This document shows positions 17,238 to 25,972 of a stretch of DNA of 64,000 nt, piece by piece. Position 1 is the stretch's first letter, and each line of letters opens with the position of its first letter. The DNA is taken from positions 173,739 through 237,738 of the forward strand of contig CAIOYD010000041.1 in assembly GCA_903862415.1 (NCBI GenBank), in the 5' to 3' direction. The stretch comes from an uncultured Oxalobacteraceae bacterium. Lineage in GTDB: Bacteria > Pseudomonadota > Gammaproteobacteria > Burkholderiales > Burkholderiaceae_D. Below the pieces are notes generated by a model that was given only the letters and a program-made list of their open reading frames with translations, was not told the origin of the DNA and made no database searches. The translations under genes were made by a program, and so were the position numbers.

Positions 17238-18214
17238 TTGCTTAGTGATTTCAGAGTGGGGCTGCGCCAGAATTTGTGCAAACCCTGGCGGGTGTTGTGC
17301 AGGTTCAGCAAACGATTGCTGTTACTCAGATGCAGGTGGTATTGGCTGAGCTGCCCTTTTTTCAGCGCTGAGTGCAGTGGTTTGAACCAGTTGTGTTCGA
17401 GTGCGATGAATTGCTGTACCCAGGTACCCCAGTCGCTGGCCAATGCAGCTGAGCTGAGTGAGTCGAGTACCATGAGTCGGGGTGCGGCAATCCAATGCTG
17501 TACGCTGTCCGGGGCAGGCGTCTGCTGGCTGCCAGAGCATCCCCGCGGCAGTGAGGTGCCTGACCAGATCCACAGGCCATTGACGCTCTGCAGGCCACGT
17601 TGCTCACGCTGTTGTTGCAAGGGGTGCATAAACCATTCCATCTGAATTTCATTTTGTAGTTTGCGCCAGGCCCGGGCTGTTGGTCCCTGGGGTAACCAGA
17701 TATCAATATTGTGTCCACAGGCTGCGTCGGGTGTGCTGGTGCTAAGTTCATGCCAGTGATCGGCCCGTAAAAACCAGCAGCCCGAACTGCCATATTTCAG
17801 CGTTATCCCCACCAATTCGCAGGCTTGTCGTGCGATGTCAAACAGGACGCTGGCTTCCTCTTCTGTCAACGTCAGCTGTCGCTGGTCAGTGAGTACCAGA
17901 TGGGTGCTGGCGATGTGCAGATGTACCGGGTTGAGCATAAACCAATAACCGGGGTCGAGCGTCACGCCGAGTTGCTGTGCCTGTTGCTGTAACAGCGTCA
18001 GCTGGGATTGTGTCTGCAGTGTTTGCTGATGCCAGACCTCATGCGGTAAGGCCTGTGCAAAGTCATCCATGTGGTGGAGTTGCATGGCGCTGTGGCGGCT
18101 CAGCAGCATGGCCAGACCGTCAGTGCCGCATTCTTTTGTCAGCAAGTTGACCAGATCTCTGGCATGTTCGGCCGGAGGCAGAGCGAAGGGAATGAGTAGG
18201 TGAGCGTGATTCAT
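17234..18214 (-). CDS. Conserved COG4255-like protein, function uncertain
   Basis: 326 residues. It resembles a conserved protein that sits upstream of recJ in many Burkholderiales and is sometimes labelled a cofactor-independent phosphoglycerate mutase. Recognisable conserved parts: LIPFALPPAEHA at the start, GYWFMLNPVHLHIASTHLVL, NIDIWLPQGPTARAWRKLQ and GLWIWSGTSLP. None is a known mutase active site that I can verify, so I do not adopt that function. It overlaps recJ by four bases and is divergent from ccdA. Confidence 0.7.
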   Translation of the reverse strand: MNHAHLLIPFALPPAEHARDLVNLLTKECGTDGLAMLLSRHSAMQLHHMDDFAQALPHEVWHQQTLQTQSQLTLLQQQAQQLGVTLDPGYWFMLNPVHLHIASTHLVLTDQRQLTLTEEEASVLFDIARQACELVGITLKYGSSGCWFLRADHWHELSTSTPDAACGHNIDIWLPQGPTARAWRKLQNEIQMEWFMHPLQQQREQRGLQSVNGLWIWSGTSLPRGCSGSQQTPAPDSVQHWIAAPRLMVLDSLSSAALASDWGTWVQQFIALEHNWFKPLHSALKKGQLSQYHLHLSNSNRLLNLHNTRQGLHKFWRSPTLKSLSK

Positions 18215-18273
18215 GCTGCCATTATACGGTGAAGAAATTGATAAGCGAAAAGATAGCTACTGTAGCACTATTA

Positions 18274-18311
18274 TTACAACATAATTAATGTTGGTATATA
18301 ATGCGCATTAT
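18274..18311 (+). promoter_or_regulatory. ccdAB promoter with two palindromic operator candidates
   Basis: A -35 TTACAA (18274-18279), a 17-base spacer and a perfect -10 TATAAT (18297-18302). Between the two hexamers lies CAACAT-AATTA-ATGTTG (18277-18293), a perfect inverted repeat; over the -10 lies the 14-base perfect palindrome ATAATGCGCATTAT (18298-18311). Both are placed where a CcdA-CcdB complex would block polymerase. Confidence 0.7.
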
Positions 18312-18331
18312 TCACGTTATGAGGAAATGCC

Positions 18332-18574
18332 ATGCATGCTCACCATAAAACTGTTCCGAAGAAAGCAACCAATATTACGTTAGCACTGGATGTGTATAAC
18401 GATGCCAAGGCGCTCGGTATGAACTTATCCCAAACGTGTGAGCGTTTATTACGTGAGACCATCCGTATTGAACAGGCGCAGCGTTGGGCAGAACAACATG
18501 CTGAATTTATTCATGCCTATAACGAAATCTCGGAGTCGGAAGGTTTGCCGCTGGAACAATGGCGACAATTTTAA
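18332..18574 (+). CDS. ccdA: CcdA-type antitoxin
   Basis: 80-residue antitoxin that binds and neutralises the gyrase poison CcdB and represses its own operon as a ribbon-helix-helix protein. The N-terminal half (THITLALDVY-like: ATNITLALDVYNDAKALGMN, then LSQTC) is the DNA-binding part; the C-terminal WAEQHAEFIHAYNE...GLPLEQWRQF is the flexible toxin-binding tail typical of CcdA. Ribosome site GAGGAAA precedes the ATG. The stop is directly followed by the ccdB ATG. Confidence 0.92.
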   Translation: MHAHHKTVPKKATNITLALDVYNDAKALGMNLSQTCERLLRETIRIEQAQRWAEQHAEFIHAYNEISESEGLPLEQWRQF

Positions 18575-18886
18575 ATGGCGCGCTTCGATATTTATCGTAA
18601 CGGCGGCACCCATCAAGCGGGCACCCCTTATCTGATTGACGTGCAAAGCAATGTCCTTGCTCCGTTAAATACGCGGGTAGTTATTCCTGTGCGACGTATG
18701 GATCATTTCGCTCAAGTGGCCTTGCCCCGTGATTTAACTCCGCTCTTCGTTATTGAAGGGAGAGAATGTCTGCTTGATACTCCCAAGTTGGCGGCAATTC
18801 CAAAGCGCGAATTAAAAGAGTGCGTCGGCACCATTGACGCTCAGCTGGTCATTGCGGCACTTGACCGCCTGTTCGGTGCTTACTAG
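18575..18886 (+). CDS. ccdB: CcdB-type toxin (gyrase inhibitor)
   Basis: 103 residues. Family features: FDIYRN start, PYLIDVQSNVLAPLNTRVVIP core, a PLFVIEGRECLLDTPKLAAI strand pair and the C-terminal helix LVIAALDRLFGAY. CcdB binds GyrA and traps the gyrase-DNA complex. In F-plasmid CcdB the last residues Trp-Gly-Ile are needed for killing; here the end is LFGAY without the Trp, so activity may be changed or lost, though chromosomal homologues vary at this end. It is a tight operon with ccdA, wedged between otherwise conserved housekeeping genes, which suggests insertion by transfer. Confidence 0.9.
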   Translation: MARFDIYRNGGTHQAGTPYLIDVQSNVLAPLNTRVVIPVRRMDHFAQVALPRDLTPLFVIEGRECLLDTPKLAAIPKRELKECVGTIDAQLVIAALDRLFGAY

Positions 18887-18906
18887 TGAAGCATTCCAGA
18901 ATAATT

Positions 18907-19133
18907 TTAATTAACCTCAGTTATGGATAAGCAATGCATTTTACTATTCAGGCCTCAACACTGTCGTTCCCGCAGCTTCAGCCGGGAATCCGTTACTTTT
19001 CGTTGCCAATAGCGGTGTAACGACACTGGATTCCCGCCAAAGACACGCGGGAATGACGGAGGGGATCGCGGGAACGATGTCGCAAAGTGTCGACTAGTTA
19101 AATTAAATTTTATCCATAACTCACGTTAATTAA
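18907..19133. mobile_element. 227-bp MITE-like element with 24-bp terminal inverted repeats
   Basis: Left end (18907-18930) and right end (19110-19133) are inverted copies matching at 22 of 24 bases (TTATCCATAACT...GTTAATTAA). Inside are further inverted segments: TCGTTCCCGC near 18964 against GCGGGAACGA near 19067, and GATTCCCGC/GCGGGAATGAC around 19030-19058. The whole piece could fold on itself and has no reading frame. It lies between ccdB and lolC. Related TTCCCGC repeats occur at about 30213 and 32721. Confidence 0.65.
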
Positions 19134-19162
19134 GTCACTTTCATCAGTTCTTGGGAGCTAAT

Positions 19163-20425
19163 TTGAAATTTTTACAAAAACTGCCTTATGAGTGGCAGAT
19201 TGGGCTGAGATATACCCGTGCCGGACGTCGCAGTGGACGCAACAGTTTTATTTCGTTTATTTCACTCATTTCCATGGCCGGCATAGGTCTTGGTGTGGCG
19301 GCACTTATTATCGTGCTCTCGGTGATGAACGGTTTTCAAAAAGAAGTGCGTGACCGGATGTTGTCAGTGGTGTCACATATTGAAGTCTTTGATGCCGGTG
19401 GGGCATTGCCCGACTGGCAGGCCACGGCTGCCGAAGCGCTTCAAAATCGCCATGTCAAAGCGACGGCTCCTTATGTTGAAGGTCAGGCACTGGTGCTGAG
19501 CGACACCATGCGTGGCGTAATGGTGCGCGGTATTTTGCCACAGCAGGAGCCAGGCGTCTCGGATGTGGTCAGCAAAATCAAGCAGGGTAGTCTGAACAGC
19601 CTTAAAAGTGGTGAATTCAATGTCGTCATCGGTAAGGATCTGGCGCAGATACTTGACGCCCGGCTGGGCGATAAAATTACCTTGGCCGTACCTCAGGGGC
19701 AGGTGACACCTGCAGGGGTTAGCCCTCGGTTGAAGTCCTTTACAGTTACCGGTATTTTTGAAGCCGGTCATTATGAATATGATGTTGGCGTGGTCTTTAT
19801 TGATCTCGGTGATGCAGAAAAATTGTTCCGCCTTAATGCACCTACCGGTATCCGTTTACGCGTCGATGATTTGTTGCAGGCGCCACAAATTGCCGCTGAG
19901 CTGGCATCGTCGCTACATGGCCATTTACTTATCCGCGACTGGTCGCAGCAAAATCGTAATTATTTCGCCGCAGTCAAAACCGAAAAACGCATGATGTTTA
20001 TTATCCTCACCCTCATCATTGCGGTGGCGGCCTTTAATCTGGTGTCGACACTAGTCATGACGGTACGCGACAAACAGGCCGATATTGCCATTCTGCGTAC
20101 TCTGGGTGCTTCACCGCGCTCGATCATGCAAATTTTTATGGTTCAGGGCAGCATGGTGGGCACACTCGGGACATTGCTGGGCGTAGGCCTCGGTGTACTG
20201 GTGGCGATTAACATTCCCCATATTGTGGGATTTTTTGAACATTTGTTTGGTGTACAGTTTTTGGATAAAGGCGTCTACTTTATTACCACGGTGCCTTCCG
20301 ATCTGCATTGGGATGATGTCAGTTATATCGGCGGCATGGCATTACTGTTCGCGCTGTTGTCGACCATTTATCCCAGCTGGCGGGCATCCAGCGTGAAACC
20401 GGCGGAGGCCTTGCGTTATGAATAA
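19163..20425 (+). CDS. lolC: Lipoprotein-releasing permease LolC/LolE family
   Basis: Inner-membrane subunit of the LolCDE machine that releases outer-membrane lipoproteins to LolA. First helix near 26-47 ([22 protein letters not shown]), a large periplasmic MacB-like domain (about 50-265), then three C-terminal helices in an FtsX domain, ending [18 protein letters not shown] as usual. The TTG at 19163 follows GGGAG by a good distance and gives [11 protein letters not shown]; an in-frame TTG at 19151 overlaps that ribosome site. Only one permease gene is present, as in other Burkholderiales where it may act as a homodimer. Confidence 0.95.
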   Translation: MKFLQKLPYEWQIGLRYTRAGRRSGRNSFISFISLISMAGIGLGVAALIIVLSVMNGFQKEVRDRMLSVVSHIEVFDAGGALPDWQATAAEALQNRHVKATAPYVEGQALVLSDTMRGVMVRGILPQQEPGVSDVVSKIKQGSLNSLKSGEFNVVIGKDLAQILDARLGDKITLAVPQGQVTPAGVSPRLKSFTVTGIFEAGHYEYDVGVVFIDLGDAEKLFRLNAPTGIRLRVDDLLQAPQIAAELASSLHGHLLIRDWSQQNRNYFAAVKTEKRMMFIILTLIIAVAAFNLVSTLVMTVRDKQADIAILRTLGASPRSIMQIFMVQGSMVGTLGTLLGVGLGVLVAINIPHIVGFFEHLFGVQFLDKGVYFITTVPSDLHWDDVSYIGGMALLFALLSTIYPSWRASSVKPAEALRYE

Positions 20426-21104
20426 GTCAGAAGTCGTGCTGCAGTGTGACCATGTCAGTAAAACCTATGGCGAAGGTGCTTTTGCGGTGCCGGTCTTAAA
20501 TGCGGTTGAATTACAGATACAGCGTGGTGAACGGGTGGCGATTGTCGGTGCTTCCGGCTCCGGTAAGTCAACCCTGCTGCATATATTGGGCGGGCTGGAT
20601 AATCCCAGCACCGGATCGGTCCGGCTACTGGGACAGGATCTGGCACAGCTCAATGAAAACCAGCGTGCACAGTTACGTAACCGTGCTCTGGGTTTTGTGT
20701 ATCAGTTTCATCATTTGCTGCCGGAATTTTCTGCTCTCGATAATGTTGCCATGCCTCTGCTGATACGCCGCATGCCACATCAACTGGCGCAGGAGCAGTC
20801 GCTGCAGATGCTGCAGCATGTCGGATTGGGGCACCGGGTCACGCATGTGCCTGGCGAATTGTCCGGAGGCGAGCGTCAGCGTGTGGCTCTGGCGCGTGCG
20901 CTGGTGACCAAGCCAGCCTGTGTGCTTGCCGACGAGCCCACCGGCAACCTCGACCGGCAACATGCCCAGCAAGTGTTTGATGCCATGCTCAATCTGTCGC
21001 ACACCTCTGGCACTGCCTTTGTGATTGTGACTCATGATCTGGAACTCGCCGGTCGCTGCGACCGTATCTTGCGACTCACTCCAGATGGTTTGCAGATAAA
21101 TTAA
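20418..21104 (+). CDS. lolD: Lipoprotein-releasing ATPase LolD
   Basis: ATPase of the lipoprotein release complex. Walker [11 protein letters not shown]-loop in [12 protein letters not shown], signature [15 protein letters not shown], Walker [13 protein letters not shown] and H-loop FVIVTHD are all intact. 228 residues is standard. It overlaps lolC by eight bases, so the two proteins are made together. Confidence 0.96.
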   Translation: MNKSEVVLQCDHVSKTYGEGAFAVPVLNAVELQIQRGERVAIVGASGSGKSTLLHILGGLDNPSTGSVRLLGQDLAQLNENQRAQLRNRALGFVYQFHHLLPEFSALDNVAMPLLIRRMPHQLAQEQSLQMLQHVGLGHRVTHVPGELSGGERQRVALARALVTKPACVLADEPTGNLDRQHAQQVFDAMLNLSHTSGTAFVIVTHDLELAGRCDRILRLTPDGLQIN

Positions 21105-21166
21105 ACCGCATGTCACTATTCTGAAATGGTGCGGTAATCAAGCGGAAATAATCGTTCATTAGCATG

Positions 21167-21191
21167 ATCAAGTCTTCATTTAGGACTTGAT
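21167..21191 (+). promoter_or_regulatory. Inverted repeat over the ribosome site of the OlsB-like gene
   Basis: ATCAAGTC (21167-21174) and GACTTGAT (21184-21191) form a perfect 8-bp stem with a 9-base loop. It ends one base before the ATG at 21193 and hides the only Shine-Dalgarno-like bases (AGGA). Confidence 0.5.
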
Positions 21192-21192
21192 T

Positions 21193-21960
21193 ATGCGACA
21201 ACTTGCCCCCAGTACAACGACCAGTTCGGAATCCTCAGCCCATGCTCCCAAGCTGTCTCTGAGCCTGGCCAGCAGCCCGGAAGAAATCCGTGAAGTTCAG
21301 CGGCTGCGTTATAAAGTGTTTATCGAAACCATGGGCTTGTCAGCCCTGCAAAACCAGCAAGGTCTGGATCAGGACGAATTTGACGAGTATTGTGATCATC
21401 TGATCGTGCGTGATAACCGCACGCTGCTTATTGTTGGTACCTACCGGATTCTCGGACCTCATGCAGCGCGCAAGATAGGCCGGTTTTATTCCGAAGCTGA
21501 ATTTGATCTGGCCCGTTTTGAACCGATACGCAATCAAATTGCCGAAGCGGGTCGCGCCTGTATTCATCCGGATTATCGCAGTGGTGCCGTCATCATGTTG
21601 TTGTGGGCAGGACTGGCGGCCTTTATGCGGCGTGAACAATGCCAATATCTGGTAGGTTGTGCTTCAATCAGTCTGGCCGATGGCGGGATGAATGCGAATG
21701 CCATTTATCACCGTTTGCAACCAGAAGATCTGGCACCAGCCGACTACCGCGTCACTCCCAAGCTGGCATTCCCTCTAAGTCAAAGCGATGATGCTTCAGT
21801 TCAGGTGACGATGCCTCCGCTACTCAAAGGCTATTTGCGCGCCGGTGCCTGGGTGTGTGGTGATCCCGCCTGGGACCCGGATTTTCATTGCGCCGATCTG
21901 TTTTTATTGCTACCGCTGGAAAATCTCGATGGACGCTATTCACGCCATTATTTGAAGTAA
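21193..21960 (+). CDS. OlsB-like GNAT acyltransferase (ornithine lipid synthesis type)
   Basis: 255 residues of the Acetyltransf_5 family, which includes OlsB, the L-ornithine N-acyltransferase that uses 3-hydroxyacyl-ACP to make lyso-ornithine lipid, and proteins labelled hemolysin-like. Conserved parts: EIREVQRLRYKVFIETMG, DEYCDHLIVRD, VGTYRIL, AEAGRACIHPDYRSGAVIMLLWAGL and the acidic C-terminal FHCADLFLLLP. No olsA partner is next to it. Ornithine lipids replace phospholipids under phosphate starvation in many bacteria, and the pst-pho genes lie a few kilobases away, but I see no Pho box in front of this gene. The exact substrate is an inference. Confidence 0.78.
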   Translation: MRQLAPSTTTSSESSAHAPKLSLSLASSPEEIREVQRLRYKVFIETMGLSALQNQQGLDQDEFDEYCDHLIVRDNRTLLIVGTYRILGPHAARKIGRFYSEAEFDLARFEPIRNQIAEAGRACIHPDYRSGAVIMLLWAGLAAFMRREQCQYLVGCASISLADGGMNANAIYHRLQPEDLAPADYRVTPKLAFPLSQSDDASVQVTMPPLLKGYLRAGAWVCGDPAWDPDFHCADLFLLLPLENLDGRYSRHYLK

Positions 21961-21970
21961 TTTAACTGGC

Positions 21971-22429
21971 TCAATTCACTACCAGCTCCGGCGTCATGAC
22001 GGCTTTTAAAAATGTCGTCGGAGTTTCATCCTCATCGCGCTGACTCAGCCACCAGACATTACCTTTGCGGATATTGCAATGACGTAATTCCGGCATCAAC
22101 AGGCTGACGACTTCTCCAAGTTGTGGTTGATGACCGATGATTAATACGGTGTCACGCGGCCATTGACTGGCAGTTACTATTTGCAGTGCTGTACTGTTGC
22201 TGCCAACGTCAGCCATGATTTTGTATTTGCGGCCGAGGGCATTGGCTGTTTGCAGTGTGCGCTGGGTCGGGCTGACCAGAATTTTACAATGTTGAGGTAA
22301 CAGGCTGTCGAGCCAGCGAGCCATTTTGAGAGCCTGCTTTTTGCCTTTTTCGCTTAGCTTACGGTCGCTGTCGTTACCCTCGTCTGCAAGTGTGACCGCA
22401 TGTGCGTGTCGCCATAAAATCAAATCCAT
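21971..22429 (-). CDS. sixA: Phosphohistidine phosphatase SixA
   Basis: 152-residue histidine-phosphatase-superfamily enzyme that removes phosphate from phosphohistidine proteins. The N-terminal RHA motif (LILWRHAHAV) holds the catalytic His, ILVSPTQRTLQTA holds the conserved Arg, and VLIIGHQPQLGEVV gives the second His. It follows ppk in the same direction with a 17-base gap, so the two are probably co-transcribed. Confidence 0.9.
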   Translation of the reverse strand: MDLILWRHAHAVTLADEGNDSDRKLSEKGKKQALKMARWLDSLLPQHCKILVSPTQRTLQTANALGRKYKIMADVGSNSTALQIVTASQWPRDTVLIIGHQPQLGEVVSLLMPELRHCNIRKGNVWWLSQRDEDETPTTFLKAVMTPELVVN

Positions 22430-22446
22430 GCTGAACTCCCTGCTGG

Positions 22447-24531
22447 TTATTCTTCCTGCGCGCCTAATGTATCCATTAAATACTGCTGTGCGCTGAATGG
22501 CAGTGCGCGACTTTTGCGACGCAGATATTCACCGTCCTCACCGAGCACCCAGGCATTGGTATTGTCTTTCAGGTAGGGTAGCAAACCCTCATCCATGATG
22601 CGTTTTTTTAAATTTTTATCCAATATCGGAAAACCGACTTCGATGCGTCGGAACAGATTGCGGTTCATCCAGTCAGCGCTGGATAAATACGTATCATGCG
22701 CGAGTTCGTTGCGGAAATAAAAAATTCGGCTGTGTTCCAGAAAGCGTCCGATAATTGAGCGGACTGAAATATTTTCTGACATTCCCACCACGCCAGGGCG
22801 CAGCGCGCAGGCGCCACGGACTATCAATTCGATTTTCACGCCATCGTTGGACGCGGCATACAGTGCTCTGATGACCGACTCATCGAGCAGGGCGTTCATT
22901 TTGGCGATGATGCGTGCCGGCTTGCCCGCTTTGGCCAGTCTGGCTTCGTTTTTGATAGACTTGATCAACTGGTTGTGAAACGAAAACGGGGCCAGCCATA
23001 AGTGCTGGAATTTTTTATGCTTGGTCAGGCTGGTTAAGTGTATGAACACTTCATTGACTTCGGTGGCAATGGTTGGATGCGCCGTGAGTAAACCAAAGTC
23101 TGTATAAAATTTAGTGGTAGTGGGGTGATAATTACCTGTGCCCAGATGGGCATAGCAGCGCAACTGATGACCGGTTTCCCGGCGAATCACCAACGCCAGT
23201 TTGGCGTGGGTTTTTAAACCGACCACGCCATACACCACCTGGGCACCAGCGCGTTGCAACCGGTCAGCCCAGTTGATATTGGCCTCTTCATCAAAGCGTG
23301 CCATCAATTCCAGAATGACGGTCACTTCCTTGCCTGTCTGGGCCGCACTGATCAGGGCTTCCATCAGGTCGGAATTCATGCCGGTGCGATAAATGGTTTG
23401 TTTAATTGCTACCACCGCCGGATCGGCGGCAGAGCTGCGGATAAAATCGATCACCGTCTGAAACGACTGAAATGGATGATGCAGCAATAAATCCTGCTTG
23501 CGCAGGGCGGCAAAAATATCACTCTGCGAGTAGGGCGGTTCCATATCCGGATCAAACACCGGGAAACGTAATTCCGGCAAATTGACGAAATCGCTTATTT
23601 CAGATAACCGTGCCAGATTGACCGGGCCGTTGACTTCATACAGCCTGGTATGGTGCAGATTGAATTGTTCCAATAAAAATTTGGATAAATTCGGCGGACA
23701 GTTAATCGCGACTTCCAGTCGAACGGCGGCACCGAACTGACGATCCTGTAATTCCCCTTGCAGTGCAGTGCGCAGGTTCTTGACGCCATCTTCATCCACC
23801 CATAAATCGCTGTCGCGAGTCAGACGGAATTGTGAATACGCCACGACTTCACGGCCATTAAACAAGTCATCAATATGAGCATGAATTACTGAGGACAGCA
23901 GGCAGAAAGAAATTCCTTTTTTTCCCGACAGTTCGTCCGGCAGACGGATGATCCGAGGCAATACCCGTGGCGCTTTGACGATGGCAATGGCCGTGCCGCG
24001 TCCAAAAGCATCTTTACCCGCCAGAGAAACGATGAAATTCAGACTTTTATTAACGACCTGAGGGAATGGATGCGCCGGATCGAGTCCGATAGGAGTGAGT
24101 AACGGACGCACTTCGCGCTCAAAGTAGGTTTTAACCCAGGCTCGCTGGGCTGGATTGCGGTCGGTGTGACGCAGTAAATGGACTCCCTGAGCTGAAAGTA
24201 GTGGTAAAACGTCATTGTTTAAAACTTCATACTGCCGGTCGACCAGGCGATGCGCTTCGGCGCTGATCATATCCATGGTGATTTTTAGCTGTGCAGGGAT
24301 TTTTCCGGATATCGCCTGTTGTGCCAACAGGCTGGCTACCCGCACTTCAAAAAATTCATCCAGATTACTGCTGGCTATACATAAATAACGCAGACGTTCG
24401 AGCAGCGGGACATTACTATCTTCAGCCTGAGCCAATACACGCCAGTTGAAAGCGATTTGTGACAGTTCGCGATCTAAAAACTGACCCGGTTTTTTTTCGG
24501 GGACGGTCATGTTGCGCAAAGTTGGTTTCAT
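22447..24531 (-). CDS. ppk: Polyphosphate kinase 1
   Basis: Makes polyphosphate from ATP at the membrane. 694 residues, full length: N-terminal domain with FLDRELSQIAFNWRVLAQAED and SNLDEFFEVRVASL, the HFPFQSF-type LLHHPFQSFQTVIDF motif, then the catalytic C-terminal domains with GLKTHAKLALVIRRE and YAHLGTGNYHPTTTKFYTD carrying the conserved histidines, and an FEHSRIFYF-like segment. It is divergent from pstS, and the intervening region has a Pho box oriented toward ppk, so phosphate starvation probably raises its expression. Confidence 0.97.
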   Translation of the reverse strand: MKPTLRNMTVPEKKPGQFLDRELSQIAFNWRVLAQAEDSNVPLLERLRYLCIASSNLDEFFEVRVASLLAQQAISGKIPAQLKITMDMISAEAHRLVDRQYEVLNNDVLPLLSAQGVHLLRHTDRNPAQRAWVKTYFEREVRPLLTPIGLDPAHPFPQVVNKSLNFIVSLAGKDAFGRGTAIAIVKAPRVLPRIIRLPDELSGKKGISFCLLSSVIHAHIDDLFNGREVVAYSQFRLTRDSDLWVDEDGVKNLRTALQGELQDRQFGAAVRLEVAINCPPNLSKFLLEQFNLHHTRLYEVNGPVNLARLSEISDFVNLPELRFPVFDPDMEPPYSQSDIFAALRKQDLLLHHPFQSFQTVIDFIRSSAADPAVVAIKQTIYRTGMNSDLMEALISAAQTGKEVTVILELMARFDEEANINWADRLQRAGAQVVYGVVGLKTHAKLALVIRRETGHQLRCYAHLGTGNYHPTTTKFYTDFGLLTAHPTIATEVNEVFIHLTSLTKHKKFQHLWLAPFSFHNQLIKSIKNEARLAKAGKPARIIAKMNALLDESVIRALYAASNDGVKIELIVRGACALRPGVVGMSENISVRSIIGRFLEHSRIFYFRNELAHDTYLSSADWMNRNLFRRIEVGFPILDKNLKKRIMDEGLLPYLKDNTNAWVLGEDGEYLRRKSRALPFSAQQYLMDTLGAQEE

Positions 24532-24643
24532 TTTTTGTGTAATGTGGGGCTAAGTGCGGCCTGTTTATTCGTTTGAATTTGAATTAAGATTGATAATTCG
24601 TTGTTCATCCTGTCTATAGTAGTCCGGATTCTAGTTTTTGATT

Positions 24644-24661
24644 GTGACAATATTATGACAA
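24644..24661 (-). promoter_or_regulatory. Pho box oriented toward ppk
   Basis: Minus strand reads TTGTCATAATATTGTCAC, 15 of 18 bases matching the consensus CTGTCATAWAWCTGTCAY with the two TGTCA repeats spaced 11 bases apart. Confidence 0.72.
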
Positions 24662-24779
24662 CTCTATTTTCTCAATAAGTCTGTGATAAATATTATTAAA
24701 TTAATATTTAATTTCAGGATTGTAGCAATTTAACGTGTGTGGAACGTTATTTATGACATGAATTCATAAAGCTACGTCA

Positions 24780-24813
24780 ATGTCATATACCTGTAATAAA
24801 TCAATTGTAAAGT
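24780..24813 (+). promoter_or_regulatory. Pho box and -10 of pstS
   Basis: ATGTCATATACCTGTAAT (24780-24797) matches the Pho consensus at 15 of 18 bases. A -10-like TAAAGT follows at 24808-24813, the normal distance for PhoB-activated promoters. Confidence 0.7.
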
Positions 24814-24860
24814 TTCACAAGTTAATAAATGGTTGGTAAATTGATTACTCTGGAGAATAT

Positions 24861-25904
24861 ATGCAAATCAAAAAACGCATCACCACGTTCATCCTTCCGT
24901 TGTTCCTGGCAATCAGTGCCTGTGCAACAACAGTGCAGGCCGCTGATATCACCGGTGCGGGCGCGACTTTCCCTTATCCAGTCTATGCTAAATGGGCTGA
25001 TGCATATAAGAAAGCAACTGGAAATGGTTTAAATTACCAATCCGTAGGCTCCGGAGCCGGCATCAAACAAATCAAAAGTAAAACAGTAGACTTTGGCGCT
25101 TCCGATATGCCGCTCAAGGCTGAAGATCTGGATGCCGCAGGCCTGATTCAATTCCCGGCGATCATGGGTGGTCTGGTACCGGTTGTCAATCTTGAAGGTG
25201 TTCCTGCTGGTAAATTGAAGCTCACAGGTGATGTGATTGCCGCTATTTATCTGGGTAAAATCACCAAATGGAATGCGCCAGAACTGGTGGCGTTGAATCC
25301 AGACCTGAAATTACCAGCCACGGATATCACTGCTGTGTATCGTTCAGATGGATCAGGCTCCACCTTTCTGTGGACAGATTACTTATCTAAAGTGAGTGCC
25401 GAATTTAAAACCGTCGTTGGTTCGAGTACTGCCGTTAAATGGCCAGTTGGTCTGGGTGGTAAAGGAAATGAAGGTGTTGCCGCGAGTGTGTTGCAAATTA
25501 AAGGCGCCATTGGTTATGTGGAATATGCCTATGTGAAAAAGAACAAAATGATTTTCGCGCAACTCAAAAACCGCGACGGTAATTTTGTAGAGCCAGGCGA
25601 AGACAGTTTTAAAGCCGCCGCTTCCGGTGCTGAATGGTCCAAGACACCAGGTTATAACGTTGTGTTGACTAATCAGGCAGGCAAGGGCAGCTGGCCGATT
25701 ACCGGTGCGTCATTTATCCTGATTTACAAACAACAGGCTGACGCTGGTCGCGAAGTATTGAAATTCTTTGACTGGGCTTATAAAAACGGTGATGCCATGG
25801 CCATTGAACTCGACTATGTTCCTATGCCAGCTGCGGTTGTTAAGCTGGTGCAGCAAACCTGGAAAGCCGAAGTGAAAGATGCTGCAGGTAAAGCAATCTG
25901 GTAA
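24861..25904 (+). CDS. pstS: Phosphate ABC transporter substrate-binding protein PstS
   Basis: Periplasmic phosphate receptor. A signal peptide (residues 1-27, ending TVQA) is followed by DITGAGATFPYPVYAKW, the usual mature start. Phosphate contacts are expected in GAGATFP, in SVGSGAGIKQI, in DFGASDMPL and in YRSDGSGSTFLWTDYLS. 347 residues is normal. First gene of pstSCAB-phoU-phoB-phoR, behind a Pho box. A terminator-like hairpin follows it, which would let pstS be made in excess over the permease genes. Confidence 0.97.
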   Translation: MQIKKRITTFILPLFLAISACATTVQAADITGAGATFPYPVYAKWADAYKKATGNGLNYQSVGSGAGIKQIKSKTVDFGASDMPLKAEDLDAAGLIQFPAIMGGLVPVVNLEGVPAGKLKLTGDVIAAIYLGKITKWNAPELVALNPDLKLPATDITAVYRSDGSGSTFLWTDYLSKVSAEFKTVVGSSTAVKWPVGLGGKGNEGVAASVLQIKGAIGYVEYAYVKKNKMIFAQLKNRDGNFVEPGEDSFKAAASGAEWSKTPGYNVVLTNQAGKGSWPITGASFILIYKQQADAGREVLKFFDWAYKNGDAMAIELDYVPMPAAVVKLVQQTWKAEVKDAAGKAIW

Positions 25905-25921
25905 TTCTCTGATTAACCATG

Positions 25922-25954
25922 AGCCTGGCCGGGATTTTTTCCGGTCGGGCTTTT
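25922..25954 (+). terminator. Leaky terminator or mRNA-stabilising hairpin between pstS and pstC
   Basis: AGCCTGGCCGG (25922-25932) pairs with CCGGTCGGGCT (25941-25951) through two non-Watson-Crick or wobble positions; TTTT follows. Such hairpins commonly set binding-protein to permease ratios. Confidence 0.7.
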
Positions 25955-25972
25955 ATGGAATGTACTCAAGAT

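Larger units (their letters stand above)
24532..24860. promoter_or_regulatory. Divergent ppk/pstS control region
   Basis: AT-rich 329-base gap without a gene. It holds two opposed Pho boxes (listed separately), an extra TGTCAT half-site on the minus strand near 24752-24757, and no other clear structure. A ribosome site (TGGAGAA) lies directly before pstS. Confidence 0.7.

Noticed and set aside
17234..18214. Phosphoglycerate mutase function for the gene before recJ
   Set aside because: No mutase active-site motif can be verified in the sequence; I kept it as conserved with unknown function.
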